A DNA stretch of 25,767 bases from a virus. Shown here in pieces: positions 1-8,962 of this stretch (positions are counted from its first letter, which is position 1; every line of letters begins with the position of its first letter). Position numbers and translations under genes: made by a program. Location: positions 1 to 25,767 of the IMG/VR virus record IMGVR_UViG_3300020197_000146. The stretch is one strand, 5' to 3'. The notes under the pieces are model-generated. The model was not told the DNA's origin, searched no databases, and saw only the letters and a program-made list of their open reading frames with translations.

Positions 1-1593
1 AGATGCACTTCGTTGAAATACTAATTGAAATGCATTTGCTGCATCGTTAGAACTGAATGCTACAGGATTTCCATCTGCAGAAGTTTTTGCTGCAGATCCA
101 TTAACTTGTAATCTATGTGATGGATTATTGGTTCCTATGCCGACATTAGCTGCCATAGTAGCAGTTATAATATTGTCAACGCCAAAGCCGCCTATTGTAA
201 TATAATTACTATTTGATCCAGCTCCTTGATATCTAAATCCAAAATATCCAGAATTTTTAGCTGATAGCGCATTGCCTATGATGTTAATAATGTGAGCGTT
301 TGCTTCGTTAGGAGCTAATCCAGATGTCAACCAATGGTAACCCCCGCTATTTAAATTAGAAGTTGACGTTACTTTAGTAACTTCTGTTCCATTAGATCCA
401 GCACCAGATACAACAAATTTACGATCAGGATTTGTGGTTCCTATGCCGACATTACCACTTGAATTTATACGAACTCTTTCTGTATTTCCTGTAAAGAATA
501 TTATATCTGTATTTTCATAGTTTCTAATTTCAATATTATTTGAACCATCATATCCTAGAACAAAACCATCAGCAGCAGTTGCTCCAGTAGAAGTATTTGT
601 AATCTTAATGGATCCACCAGTTGAACCAGTGTCAGATATTGCTATTTGATTTCCGCCAGTACCACTAACGTGAAGTTTTGCTGATGGATTTGTGATTCCT
701 ATGCCGACATTACCACCAAAATATGCTTTCTTTGTAGAAGTGCTTTGGCTATTTCCAGCATTAATAAAGAAATCTAGAATATTATTTTCATCTTCACAAT
801 AAATTGGATAAACATCATCGCCTGCATCATTACTATAATCTGTAATGTGCATTAATACTGAATTTCCAGTATTATATGATTGATTATATTCTCCTCCTAT
901 TACGAAAGTTTTATTATATGCAGATACTGCACTTCCTACTGTTCCCCCACTATACCCTCTTAAATTTAAGATTCCTGTTGGATTTGTGGTTCCTATGCCG
1001 ACATTAGTACCTTCAATACTCAACCCACTATTAGTTCCACCATTATAATTGTATCTTAATCTAACATTAGTGCTTCCGAAATCAATGCCCGCAGTATCTA
1101 AATTTGCAAGTGTACTTACACCGTCTGCAATAACTATATTTTTATCATCTATACTTAACGTTGTTGAATTAATAGTTGTTGTAGAACCATTAACTGTTAG
1201 GTTGCCCGCAACTGTTAAATTGCCTGAAGTATCCCAAGATGGGCCGCCTGTAGATAATTTTATAGGAGTTACTGTGAGATCTGCAGGAGTTCCAACATCA
1301 ACAATATTGCCATATGATATAATAAAACAACTTGTATTGACTAGAGGTGCAACTGCAAAAATAATAGTATTATAGTTTATTCTAAACCCAGTATTTCCTG
1401 TTGAGTCTGGTTTTTGTATGACACCACCGAGAGATACTAGAAGATGCCCACTAGAAACTGGATAAAAATTCGATGTTACTCCACCAGTTGTTCTAGTCAA
1501 ATTAAATGTAGTTAAAGATCCATTAAACTGAGACTCTATTGAGTTCAGAATAATGACTTCTCCAGGAGTAGGGCTGCGACCAATATATGACAT
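1..1593 (-). CDS. Large tail-fibre-like protein, N-terminal 531 codons (partial, runs off left edge)
   Basis: An open frame starts at the ATG at 1593 (MSYIGRSPTPGEVI) and stays open to base 1, so the 3' end lies outside the window. The N-terminal ~140 residues look like a virion-attachment domain. They are followed by a GNLTVAGNLTVNGSTTT segment and a linker of the kind seen in cyanophage tail fibres. After that come four spaced NVGIGTTNP-type motifs, each followed by a beta-rich segment, as in trimeric fibres that often end in a peptidase S74 intramolecular chaperone. That C-terminus is not visible here, so its presence is inference. No good Shine-Dalgarno lies before the ATG. An AATAAATA box sits 32 bases upstream. 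It is the last gene of the minus-strand fibre block seen here. Role inferred: host receptor contact. Confidence 0.8.
   Translation of the reverse strand, partial: MSYIGRSPTPGEVIILNSIESQFNGSLTTFNLTRTTGGVTSNFYPVSSGHLLVSLGGVIQKPDSTGNTGFRINYNTIIFAVAPLVNTSCFIISYGNIVDVGTPADLTVTPIKLSTGGPSWDTSGNLTVAGNLTVNGSTTTINSTTLSIDDKNIVIADGVSTLANLDTAGIDFGSTNVRLRYNYNGGTNSGLSIEGTNVGIGTTNPTGILNLRGYSGGTVGSAVSAYNKTFVIGGEYNQSYNTGNSVLMHITDYSNDAGDDVYPIYCEDENNILDFFINAGNSQSTSTKKAYFGGNVGIGITNPSAKLHVSGTGGNQIAISDTGSTGGSIKITNTSTGATAADGFVLGYDGSNNIEIRNYENTDIIFFTGNTERVRINSSGNVGIGTTNPDRKFVVSGAGSNGTEVTKVTSTSNLNSGGYHWLTSGLAPNEANAHIINIIGNALSAKNSGYFGFRYQGAGSNSNYITIGGFGVDNIITATMAANVGIGTNNPSHRLQVNGSAAKTSADGNPVAFSSNDAANAFQLVFQRSAS
132..1006 (-). 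repeat. Four in-frame direct repeats encoding NVGIG(T/I)xNP
   Basis: The 17-base string TTCCTATGCCGACATTA (plus strand) occurs identically at 132-148, 438-454, 696-712 and 990-1006. The spacings are 306, 258 and 294 bases, all multiples of three, so every copy reads in the same frame of the fibre gene as NVGIG. Surrounding sequence is much less alike. The identity is therefore concentrated in the motif, including synonymous positions. Confidence 0.9.
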
Positions 1594-1624
1594 GAGTTTT
1601 TAACTATAATAAGTATTTTTAAAA

Positions 1625-1632
1625 TATTTATT
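1625..1632 (-). promoter_or_regulatory. Possible T4-type late promoter box AATAAATA
   Basis: On the minus strand this reads AATAAATA, one base from the T4 late consensus TATAAATA, and lies 32 bases before the fibre ATG at 1593. AT-rich sequence produces such near-matches by chance, so support is mainly positional. Confidence 0.35.
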
Positions 1633-1821
1633 TTATTTGTACCATCTGAATAGATCCAGCACTCCTCCTAACAGGACCTCGACTCCAGAAATAAAATTAA
1701 TTTTTGTATCAAATCGTAAATCATCAGTTAGTAATGATACAGTCCCAGTATTAGTGATTCCTGTTGGTATTGCAATTGGTTCTTTTATAGTTTTTATTAA
1801 TTGAGCTTTAGTTTGAATCAT
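1633..1821 (-). CDS. Small unknown protein (62 aa) between fibre genes
   Basis: ATG at 1821, 11 bases after the stop of the preceding minus-strand gene and in the same transcript direction. The product begins MIQTKAQLIKTIKEPIA, then has a Thr/Gly-rich middle and a hydrophobic end (VLLGGVLDLF). No Shine-Dalgarno is evident, so translation may be coupled. Small proteins of this N-terminal style (xxTKxQLIxxI) sit beside fibre genes in cyanophages, but I do not recognise a family. It could be a minor virion component or a fibre accessory protein, or possibly not a gene at all. Confidence 0.5.
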   Translation of the reverse strand: MIQTKAQLIKTIKEPIAIPTGITNTGTVSLLTDDLRFDTKINFISGVEVLLGGVLDLFRWYK

Positions 1822-1832
1822 GTTTAATCACA

Positions 1833-2162
1833 TCAAGTTTGCTCTAATACACTCACAATAGCATCTATGCTTGATGCAATATCTGAGGATATTTGGATTT
1901 TATCTCCAGTTTGCAAAATAATTTTATTACCTGCATTAAATTCAAATGCAGATCCGTTTGGGATTGGAATATTGCGAATTAAATATACATCATCATTTGC
2001 TCCAGATTTATTAATGATGACGTTACCATTAACCTGGTCTCCAGTTATATTGGCAAGATTGCAACCAATGACTACCGCAGTTGTTGAAGCGGGGACTGTG
2101 TATACATCAGTTGTTGATGTGCCAATTGAAGTTTTTGTATAACTTTTAAATACATTTGCCAT
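1833..2162 (-). CDS. Small beta-rich virion-type protein (109 aa)
   Basis: I chose the ATG at 2162 (MANVFKSYTKTSIG), which lies 4 bases after the upstream gene's stop. A further six codons are open upstream but overlap that gene. The sequence is almost entirely predicted beta strand: DVYTVPASTTAVVIGCNLAN, then VNGNVIINKSG, a polar turn, and a PIPNGSAFEFNAGNKIIL segment. This pattern (MAN..SYT...VGTS..DVYTVP) resembles small structural proteins next to tail-fibre genes in T4-like cyanophages. No enzyme motif is seen. Role inferred: fibre- or baseplate-associated structural protein. Confidence 0.7.
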   Translation of the reverse strand: MANVFKSYTKTSIGTSTTDVYTVPASTTAVVIGCNLANITGDQVNGNVIINKSGANDDVYLIRNIPIPNGSAFEFNAGNKIILQTGDKIQISSDIASSIDAIVSVLEQT

Positions 2163-2166
2163 TATT

Positions 2167-2373
2167 TCAACCCAACGCAATTGCTAACGCGAGTGCATCG
2201 TCTAAAGATCTCTGTTGCAAATCTATGATAGTGTCTCCTACTGCTCCTGTTCCTTGTCTTAGGTAAAGTTTCCCGTCAGCAGTATTGATTGCTAACTCTC
2301 TAAGAGCAAGATTTGAAGTTGTTGGTGCTTGACCAGTTACAGAGCTCGACTTAAGTTTAATTGTTGTTGCCAT
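2167..2373 (-). CDS. Short fibre-N-terminus-like protein (68 aa)
   Basis: Start taken at the ATG at 2373 (MATTIKLKSSSV), with GGAGA about 11 bases upstream. The open frame continues to a TTG three codons earlier, which is poorly spaced. The core NLALRELAINTADGKLYLR matches the adaptor motif found at the head of many phage tail fibres (xxLxxGELAxNTxDGKLY). Here it is followed only by IIDLQQRSLDDALALAIALG and a stop, so the motif stands alone on a very short protein. It may be a small adaptor or the remnant of a longer fibre. It is the first gene after the 2411-2443 terminator/promoter and is closely followed by the 109-residue gene. Confidence 0.7.
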   Translation of the reverse strand: MATTIKLKSSSVTGQAPTTSNLALRELAINTADGKLYLRQGTGAVGDTIIDLQQRSLDDALALAIALG

Positions 2374-2410
2374 TGATCTCAATTCTCCAAACTAGGTATA
2401 TACCTACAAA

Positions 2411-2436
2411 AAAGGAGGGATATATATCCCTCCTTT
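2411..2436 (-). terminator. Hairpin terminator downstream of the 43-aa ORF
   Basis: Perfect 10-base-pair inverted repeat AAAGGAGGGA / TCCCTCCTTT with a 6-base loop (2421-2426). In the minus direction the stem is followed by a run of T residues (CCTTTTTTG). It would end transcripts from the 2084-residue fibre gene and the 43-residue ORF. The TATAAATA box abuts it. Confidence 0.75.
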
Positions 2437-2443
2437 ATTTATA
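2436..2443 (-). promoter_or_regulatory. T4-type late promoter TATAAATA
   Basis: Exact TATAAATA on the minus strand, the T4-like late promoter consensus. The start site would fall near 2430, inside the terminator stem. The next gene starts at 2373. No -35 element is expected for this promoter class. Confidence 0.6.
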
Positions 2444-2454
2444 TCAATTATTTA

Positions 2455-2586
2455 TCACTCTTCAGTTGGTGTTTCTTCTGGTTGAGATTCTTCAACTTTT
2501 GAAGCATATCTTAATTTAAGTTCTTCATCATATGAATAATATACATGTTTTGGTGTGTTTAGATCGTATTGTAGTTCTTGTGTCAT
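2455..2586 (-). CDS. Small acidic protein (43 aa) of unknown function
   Basis: ATG at 2586 has a perfect AAGGAGG 8 bases upstream, and this Shine-Dalgarno begins immediately after the stop of the big fibre gene (stop at 2600-2602). The frame is open 24 codons further upstream but that part overlaps the fibre gene and has no ribosome site, so the short start is preferred. The product (MTQELQYDLNTPKHVYYSYD...) ends in a Glu/Pro/Thr-rich tail. It is co-transcribed with the fibre gene and precedes a terminator. No family recognised. Confidence 0.65.
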   Translation of the reverse strand: MTQELQYDLNTPKHVYYSYDEELKLRYASKVEESQPEETPTEE

Positions 2587-2599
2587 TTTAATTGCCTCC

Positions 2600-5500
2600 T
2601 TAGATTGATCTTCTTGTGGAACATTTTGTGTTTGCTTGGAAATCAGTACCTGATGCAATGTTATTTACAATGATTCCTAGATTTGGCCACCAAATTTTTG
2701 TAATTGCACCCGAACCATCAAGAGAACCACTAACTGCAGTACCAGAGCTTGCAGCTGCAGGAATTGTTCTTAGATGACCTCTGACAACTTTGAATGATGC
2801 ATCATTGATTTGAATGATTTCCATCATCTCGGTATTAATTGAAATTACACCACCACTGATCTTGTCATATGAACCCGCAAGTGTAATTGTATCTTGTGTA
2901 GCATTAATAGCTGATGCAAGTGTAACACCACTTAGCCCATTTGGAGCAGTTTCTGGGTCAAGAATTCCAGCAATTCTATAGAATGATGTATAGTATTGGT
3001 TCTCTGGATACCAATCAAATTGCGTTGTAAAGTTGTTGAAGGTATTACTTCTACCACCATAAGTCATGGTAGAGAACTTACCCTGGAAACCTTGGGATGC
3101 GGTGAACGACCCCTGGGACCAGGCGGCCCATACACTGTATTGGTCCTGACGGAGCTCTAATCCATTTCTGTTACCCATCATATATCTTATACTTGGACCC
3201 CTAAATTTCCAGTTATCAACATCAGTTCCAACAGGAGCAGTGAAACCATCTTGAACAGCAGTCCAAACTTTATTAGTCTTATCAAATGTATCAAGTGAGT
3301 TGAAATCTGCTGGAGCAATATCAGTTCCACCATACCAAGCACCACCAGTTCCTACAGTACCACGCCAAGCGTTTAAGTTTCTGGAAACACCTGTTAGAGT
3401 ATGTGTGCCGTTACCATTATCAGTTTTTCCAGTGTAGGAAATTGTTTCAATACCAGCAATTAGAGCTTTTCCAGAACTTGGGAATGCAGCTGCAGCAATT
3501 GCTACATTTGAGTTGAGAGTGGTTGAACCAATCGTTATTGTGTTAGCAGTGGTGCTAATATTACTTGCGATAGCAGTTCCGTGCATTCTACCATCAACAC
3601 CTATAACATCAGTTCCATTTGCCAACGTTGTTGGTTCTAAGTGAATGTTGTTACCTGACGTTGAATAATTAAAACTTGGATACGTCACGTAGAATGGATC
3701 GGTTTGTGGTATGTTCTCGCTGGTGCGGGGCCCGCCACCAGCGCTCCATTTGCATGATCCAGCCATGTCAAATAGGATAATTGAGTGTCCAATTTCATAA
3801 CTATTGTAATTAAAATAAGTACTCCACTTCCAATGTTCGTTTCCTCTTAGTCTCAATCCTCTTACATGAACAGCACAGTCCGTACAACGAAAAGTACCAC
3901 CCTGATATACACCACCAGCAAACATTGATCCATAGTGACCAGAATTAGAAGCACCTACAGTAACTTCGTTAAGATGAAAAGATCCGCCGTTACAATTTAT
4001 CAGGTTCCCCATTGGTGTTGACGAACCAAATCTTAGCTTATTTCCAGTTGTAACAAAGTTATTGCAGTAATAATAGTAAACATTAGTTCCCGCCGCAGCT
4101 GCAGCTGCAGCGGTGGCGTTCGGGCTGGCCGCATCAACTGCTCGGGCAGTAATTTGAATTTTAATACCAATTGGATCATTATAATCAAGTACCGAATAAT
4201 TTATTACTTCTCCTCCAGATGCTCCAATTCTCAGAGAACCAGTCCTAGGGAAATTAGAATATGCAGAATAATTGTTTGTAATGTATGCAATAGTAGAAGT
4301 TGCGGTTATATTTTGAGTAAGAGTTCCACCTGGGTTACTTAAGTAAAAAGCTCGATGATTCAGACCAATCTGCGCGATATACTTTGTAAATCTGTCCCCG
4401 ATAGCAGAATTATTTTTAATAGTGATTCTCGCAGGGTCAAAATCAGATGATGGGACACCATTTCTAACAAGAGTTTCATCCATACTTAGAATATGGACTT
4501 TACTTAAGCTTCCACCTTTCCTTAAAGTCATAGTGCCGTTTGCATGAAAAAGCATAGCATTATCATATGGAGCATAATCAAGACCAACAGAGATACCACG
4601 GTATAAGAATACCGATTGATTAAATCTTCCATCATTAATTTGATAAGATCCTAATACACCGCTATTATCACCATTGTCCAGAGTAGCACCATCAATTTCT
4701 ATTCTTGAATGGAAATCACTGCCTATAAAGTAATATCCAGGTTTCATTTTGAGAAATACAGTATCATTTGCACCGAAACCATTCTTAAATGCCCAAGCAG
4801 CTGCTTGATCTAGTCTTGCAAATGGTTTAAACTGTTTTACAGCAGTACCAATTGTGTTGGTGCCTGCCTGTTGTAGTTTTACACCATACTCTTTTGCAGA
4901 CTTTGGGTTTGGTGTAAAGTTGTTGTTTATATAGTAGTCAATATCTGACGAGGTATAAGAATCAACTTTTCTAGGAGCTTTATATTGAACATTCGAAGAG
5001 CCACCTGTTTGATATGGCTCTTCCCACCAATATCTGTTTGCAAGAACAACTACTGTTCCTTGTGCGTGGCTAACCTTCGTTGTAGCAGCAAGAGTTCTTG
5101 GATCAGTCGAACCTCTAATACATCCAGTAAAAGAATTTGGTGTGATACCAGTGTAGTAGATACACTCACTAAGAACGTTCTGTGTATTATTTGGATCTTG
5201 ATACTCTAATTCGATCAAACCGTTTGGTTCAAATCCATCAGTACTTGCAACTGAAATAGATGTAGTATCAGCATTAATACTTGCTGATAGTGTAGTTGTA
5301 ACAGGTGGTTGGATAAAGATAAAATTCAATGCAGTCGCAGTACCAGTTGTAGTCTGAATACCTTTACTAATTCTCCACTGTTCTAAATCAGAAGGAGTAA
5401 TATAACCGGCAGAGTCTGAAGTTGTTGTAACACTTGTTGCTTTCTTAACGAAACCATATCCAGTTGCCGAAGCTTCTGGGAAGTTTTTCGTGCCTGTATT

Positions 5501-8500
5501 TGACATTTCATTTATCAGTATAACAAGTTTACCACTAAGTTTCGTCTCAGCCAGCGAAGTGAGTGATTCGCTAGCTGTGATCTTGGAAGAAATAAAGTTA
5601 TTCGCAAGGCCTGCGATCTGGCTCTGGAGCTGGGTTTGAAGACCCGATATCTGAGATCCAAACTGTTCTTGCAGTAACAGAGTAGTATTAACGATCAGAG
5701 AGTTGGTCAACTGATTAGACATATCAGTATAGTCGATAAGTCTAGTTTCAGAAGAATACTTAACTTTTGGAACATTCAGAGTTTCAGTATCGTCGCTACC
5801 AGATCTAATGATTTGGTTTCCGATATAGAATTCACCTTGAGAGTTTGTACCAGTTGAAGCAACAAATCCTCCAGAATGTTCGATGCCCTGAGAATTGATA
5901 GTATCATATCTATCAAGAACTTTTGTTTGAACAGATGGGAAACCAGTTGAGTAGTTACCAGGACCATAACCTAGATATTCCCAGGTATGTGAAGATGCAC
6001 GAATGATAGAAGATCTCTTCAGTGAAACATACTGTGCATTGGTTAGAGCAATCTTTCTTCCAGGCACTGCAGCTTCTTTACCCTTTGCGTTTGCATTTGT
6101 ATCAGCACCGTATGGAGTTGCAAGAGTTACGCCAGGTGGTAACCCAATTGATGGGAATGCAGCAAGGTAATCTGCAATTGCTTCTCTTGTAATCGAATAT
6201 AGGTCTGGAGTTGTATATGGATACAGCGATGGATTTGAAGAATCTACATAATTGACTGCAATATCTTTTGATTTTGCATTTGGTCCACTACCTTCAACAA
6301 GAACCTTCGAAGTAGCTGCAACTGGGTTCCAAACTGGGTCGTCTTGGTTGATCGTTGGATACAAATAGTTAATGTTCTGAGATACTGGATAATCAGCAGT
6401 TGAAGATCCATTAACTGATGTAGTTAGTGCTGAAACATCACCTTTGAGTACGGTTAGGTAATATACACCATCTTGTACACCATACTTGTAATCCTGAGCA
6501 ATTTCTACTTGATAGATATATAGAGATTTGTTAAATCCACCCTGACCATTTGTGTAGTTGTATGGATATAGAAGGAATCTTCTTTCTGGTGTCTTAGCAT
6601 TAAGTTCATTCTTGGAAATTTGATATTCTAATCTCCATAGAAGATCACCACCGCCAGTAACGCCTCTAGAGTCATCTAGACGGGTTAGATATGGTTGTTT
6701 AATCAAGCCATAAAAGTATTCATATGAATAACTTGTAGTACTTATTATGGTTGGCTGGCCGGTGAGCGGGTTTATGGTTGATGTTGATGTTGTAAATGCA
6801 AGCTGTTTGAAGATACCACTAGTTGCGTTTAGAAGACCAGCATCGCCAGTAGCATACGAAGTTGCTGTTGGGGCATAAGTAATCTTAATATATATGAGAC
6901 CCTCAGTATCGTCAGTTACTGTACCAGTTGTTGATGGAACCCAACCATAACCAACTCTTTCCTCGTTACCATATTGGTTATAGTTTGGATCATGAGAACT
7001 TGAGGTAAGTCTGACTGGTTCTTGACGAAGGTTTGAAGCATCTCCTTGTGGAATATCAAGATAAATTCTCTCAACACCAATTAGGTTACTTAGTTTCTTA
7101 CCAAGAGTATACTGATAACTGTTACCAAATACAAGGTATCTTTTGTAATCTGGAGTAGTTTCAGTGCCATCATTAACTCTAATCTCAGTAATATCTCTCC
7201 TCTTGATTGGAGCTCCTAGGAAAATAATTTTAAAGTTTGGATTGTCCTTGTTCAAACCAGTACCAGTGGTCTGACTTTGATTTGCTACACCAAGAGTCTT
7301 CTGGGTGTTAACAAATCCTAGACTTACATCATCAATGTTGTCAGAGTTTGCAGGATTGATACCTTTTGGCGGAATAATAGCGGTAATTTTACCTTTATTA
7401 TTCTGTGGGAAAATACCATCCTGGAAACCAATTGCTCTTAGAGAGGTGTTACCAAAGTTGGAGTTAGAGTTAGTAATTGAAAGGTCTCCACCACTATCTG
7501 CTATGAAATGATCTGCAAATCCAACTGCAAACACAGAAACAATTTGGATAACTGCACTGTTAGATGCCTTAATATGGAAATGTCTCCAGGTTTTTCTATA
7601 TGTTGCTGATGGATTAGTGTGTCTCGAATCATTATTATTAATATTGCCTGTTGCAACACCATTTAAATAAAATGCGCGATCATCTTTTTGTAGGCCAATA
7701 CCAGTATATTGCGCTACAACCATGGAACGGAAACCAGTTACATCGGCACCATCGGCGTGCATACCACACATGCCCCATACGGAGCGTAGAGAACAGTTAA
7801 AAACATATGGAGATGCTGATGCAACACTGTCAATTGTTGCAGCGTTATTTGAGTCACCAACAATTCTAGTTTCTTCAATTCGTTGGAAAAGTTCATAGAC
7901 ACTATTTGGAACACCAGGACCAGGAATAGTATTGTCAAGATGATCAATTTTTCTGTAATATGCTGCAAGATCTCCAACTGAAGCAAATTTAAATCCTACA
8001 AGTTTATGGTGGGATCGATCTGCATTTGCATATTGTTGTACTTGATTATAAAATGGTTGATTATTTGAGTCTTTGATTGTGATTTGCCAAATATAGCATC
8101 CACCAGTAAGTCTAAAAATAGCACCTTCAGTTCCAGTATCTGCATCAGGAACATACTTTGGTCTAATAACAGTTTTTCTGAGGTCCATACCAACAATGGA
8201 AGTACCTCTTGGAAGAATTATACCACCATTAGCTGCATTAAATTTATAAAAATCTCCAGCAGTTAGTGCATCTGTTGTAATCTGCGAAGAGTAATCTCCT
8301 TGCCAAGATTCTGATGGAGATGCAGTATTATAACTTCCTTGGAATACGCCAGGTCTATTATCAACTTCGTATTGACCAGGATACAAAATAATAGTAAAGA
8401 ATTCAAACCTATCAGCACCCGCTTGCCCAGCTACCGATCCTGTTCCAGGGACATAACTTCTACGACCAGCTTCAATAAGAGCACGTTCAATACTTTTAAA

Positions 8501-8854
8501 TGGTCTGTTTAAATTTTCGCCATTGTTTGATAGTGTGTCATCAGCTTTTGAATCGTTACAATTAACATATAGAGTTTTGCCAGTAGGAGGACTAGTTGGT
8601 GTTCCAGTTGAATCAGTAACAGGGATATATACTGGATTTGTAACAGTGCCTAAAGTCACTTCTCCGTTAGGACCAATTTTTAGTCTTTCAACACCGTTAG
8701 TAGCAAACGAGAGTGTTTTATCTGCAGGGCTGTAAATACCAGTACCACTAGCTCCTTCAAATGTTATAGCGGGCGATGAAGGGTTATTTTCTTGGTCAAA
8801 TGTTATTTTTACACCTGGTGCTATACCACCAGTTGTAACTCTAGTTAATGCCAT
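2600..8854 (-). CDS. Giant fibre/virion structural protein (2084 aa)
   Basis: Start ATG at 8854 has GGAGA 9 bases upstream and a TATAAATA box 38 bases upstream. The N-terminus (MALTRVTTGGIAPGVKI, then ITFEGASGTGIYSPADKTLSFATNG) is of the type seen in large cyanophage fibre or baseplate-attached proteins. Residues ~90-480 are beta-helix-like (GKTLYVNCNDS, FKSIERALIEAG, FTIILYPGQYEV). A Gln-rich predicted coiled coil lies at ~1045-1108. A second helix-like part begins at ~1290 (AWAFKNGFGANDTVFLKMKPGYY). Four copies of a small beta module sit near 1183-1272, 1510-1595, 1757-1842 and 1973-2041. No catalytic motif was recognised. It is the largest gene here. Likely a host-contact or peripheral baseplate fibre; assignment to a numbered T4 protein is not possible from sequence alone. 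Confidence 0.85.
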   Translation of the reverse strand: MALTRVTTGGIAPGVKITFDQENNPSSPAITFEGASGTGIYSPADKTLSFATNGVERLKIGPNGEVTLGTVTNPVYIPVTDSTGTPTSPPTGKTLYVNCNDSKADDTLSNNGENLNRPFKSIERALIEAGRRSYVPGTGSVAGQAGADRFEFFTIILYPGQYEVDNRPGVFQGSYNTASPSESWQGDYSSQITTDALTAGDFYKFNAANGGIILPRGTSIVGMDLRKTVIRPKYVPDADTGTEGAIFRLTGGCYIWQITIKDSNNQPFYNQVQQYANADRSHHKLVGFKFASVGDLAAYYRKIDHLDNTIPGPGVPNSVYELFQRIEETRIVGDSNNAATIDSVASASPYVFNCSLRSVWGMCGMHADGADVTGFRSMVVAQYTGIGLQKDDRAFYLNGVATGNINNNDSRHTNPSATYRKTWRHFHIKASNSAVIQIVSVFAVGFADHFIADSGGDLSITNSNSNFGNTSLRAIGFQDGIFPQNNKGKITAIIPPKGINPANSDNIDDVSLGFVNTQKTLGVANQSQTTGTGLNKDNPNFKIIFLGAPIKRRDITEIRVNDGTETTPDYKRYLVFGNSYQYTLGKKLSNLIGVERIYLDIPQGDASNLRQEPVRLTSSSHDPNYNQYGNEERVGYGWVPSTTGTVTDDTEGLIYIKITYAPTATSYATGDAGLLNATSGIFKQLAFTTSTSTINPLTGQPTIISTTSYSYEYFYGLIKQPYLTRLDDSRGVTGGGDLLWRLEYQISKNELNAKTPERRFLLYPYNYTNGQGGFNKSLYIYQVEIAQDYKYGVQDGVYYLTVLKGDVSALTTSVNGSSTADYPVSQNINYLYPTINQDDPVWNPVAATSKVLVEGSGPNAKSKDIAVNYVDSSNPSLYPYTTPDLYSITREAIADYLAAFPSIGLPPGVTLATPYGADTNANAKGKEAAVPGRKIALTNAQYVSLKRSSIIRASSHTWEYLGYGPGNYSTGFPSVQTKVLDRYDTINSQGIEHSGGFVASTGTNSQGEFYIGNQIIRSGSDDTETLNVPKVKYSSETRLIDYTDMSNQLTNSLIVNTTLLLQEQFGSQISGLQTQLQSQIAGLANNFISSKITASESLTSLAETKLSGKLVILINEMSNTGTKNFPEASATGYGFVKKATSVTTTSDSAGYITPSDLEQWRISKGIQTTTGTATALNFIFIQPPVTTTLSASINADTTSISVASTDGFEPNGLIELEYQDPNNTQNVLSECIYYTGITPNSFTGCIRGSTDPRTLAATTKVSHAQGTVVVLANRYWWEEPYQTGGSSNVQYKAPRKVDSYTSSDIDYYINNNFTPNPKSAKEYGVKLQQAGTNTIGTAVKQFKPFARLDQAAAWAFKNGFGANDTVFLKMKPGYYFIGSDFHSRIEIDGATLDNGDNSGVLGSYQINDGRFNQSVFLYRGISVGLDYAPYDNAMLFHANGTMTLRKGGSLSKVHILSMDETLVRNGVPSSDFDPARITIKNNSAIGDRFTKYIAQIGLNHRAFYLSNPGGTLTQNITATSTIAYITNNYSAYSNFPRTGSLRIGASGGEVINYSVLDYNDPIGIKIQITARAVDAASPNATAAAAAAAGTNVYYYYCNNFVTTGNKLRFGSSTPMGNLINCNGGSFHLNEVTVGASNSGHYGSMFAGGVYQGGTFRCTDCAVHVRGLRLRGNEHWKWSTYFNYNSYEIGHSIILFDMAGSCKWSAGGGPRTSENIPQTDPFYVTYPSFNYSTSGNNIHLEPTTLANGTDVIGVDGRMHGTAIASNISTTANTITIGSTTLNSNVAIAAAAFPSSGKALIAGIETISYTGKTDNGNGTHTLTGVSRNLNAWRGTVGTGGAWYGGTDIAPADFNSLDTFDKTNKVWTAVQDGFTAPVGTDVDNWKFRGPSIRYMMGNRNGLELRQDQYSVWAAWSQGSFTASQGFQGKFSTMTYGGRSNTFNNFTTQFDWYPENQYYTSFYRIAGILDPETAPNGLSGVTLASAINATQDTITLAGSYDKISGGVISINTEMMEIIQINDASFKVVRGHLRTIPAAASSGTAVSGSLDGSGAITKIWWPNLGIIVNNIASGTDFQANTKCSTRRSI

Positions 8855-8891
8855 AAAACTATCTCCAATGAGAAATAAGTATGCTTGATTT

Positions 8892-8899
8892 TATTTATA
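8892..8899 (-). promoter_or_regulatory. T4-type late promoter TATAAATA
   Basis: Exact TATAAATA on the minus strand (extended CTATAAATA), 38 bases before the ATG of the 2084-residue gene. The intervening leader carries the GGAGA ribosome site. The gap 8855-8962 otherwise holds only AT-rich sequence, including a weak AT-only inverted repeat (GAATAAA / TTTATTC) near 8933-8950. Confidence 0.7.
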
Positions 8900-8962
8900 G
8901 TCTTCTATATTATATTAACAAATATTTTTTTAGAATAAAAAAATTTATTCCGTTATTTTTTA

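Noticed and set aside
132-1006. Regularly spaced repeats as a CRISPR array
   Set aside because: Repeats are 17 bases, spaced by 258-306 bases, and code in frame for a fibre motif; no cas gene is present.
1049-1375. Plus-strand 108-codon open frame
   Set aside because: It lies antisense within the in-frame, motif-bearing fibre gene on the minus strand and has no ribosome site or neighbours on its strand.
8931-8952. AT-only inverted repeat GAATAAA/TTTATTC as a terminator after the 89-residue ORF
   Set aside because: The stem has almost no GC pairs and is not followed by a T run in the direction needed.
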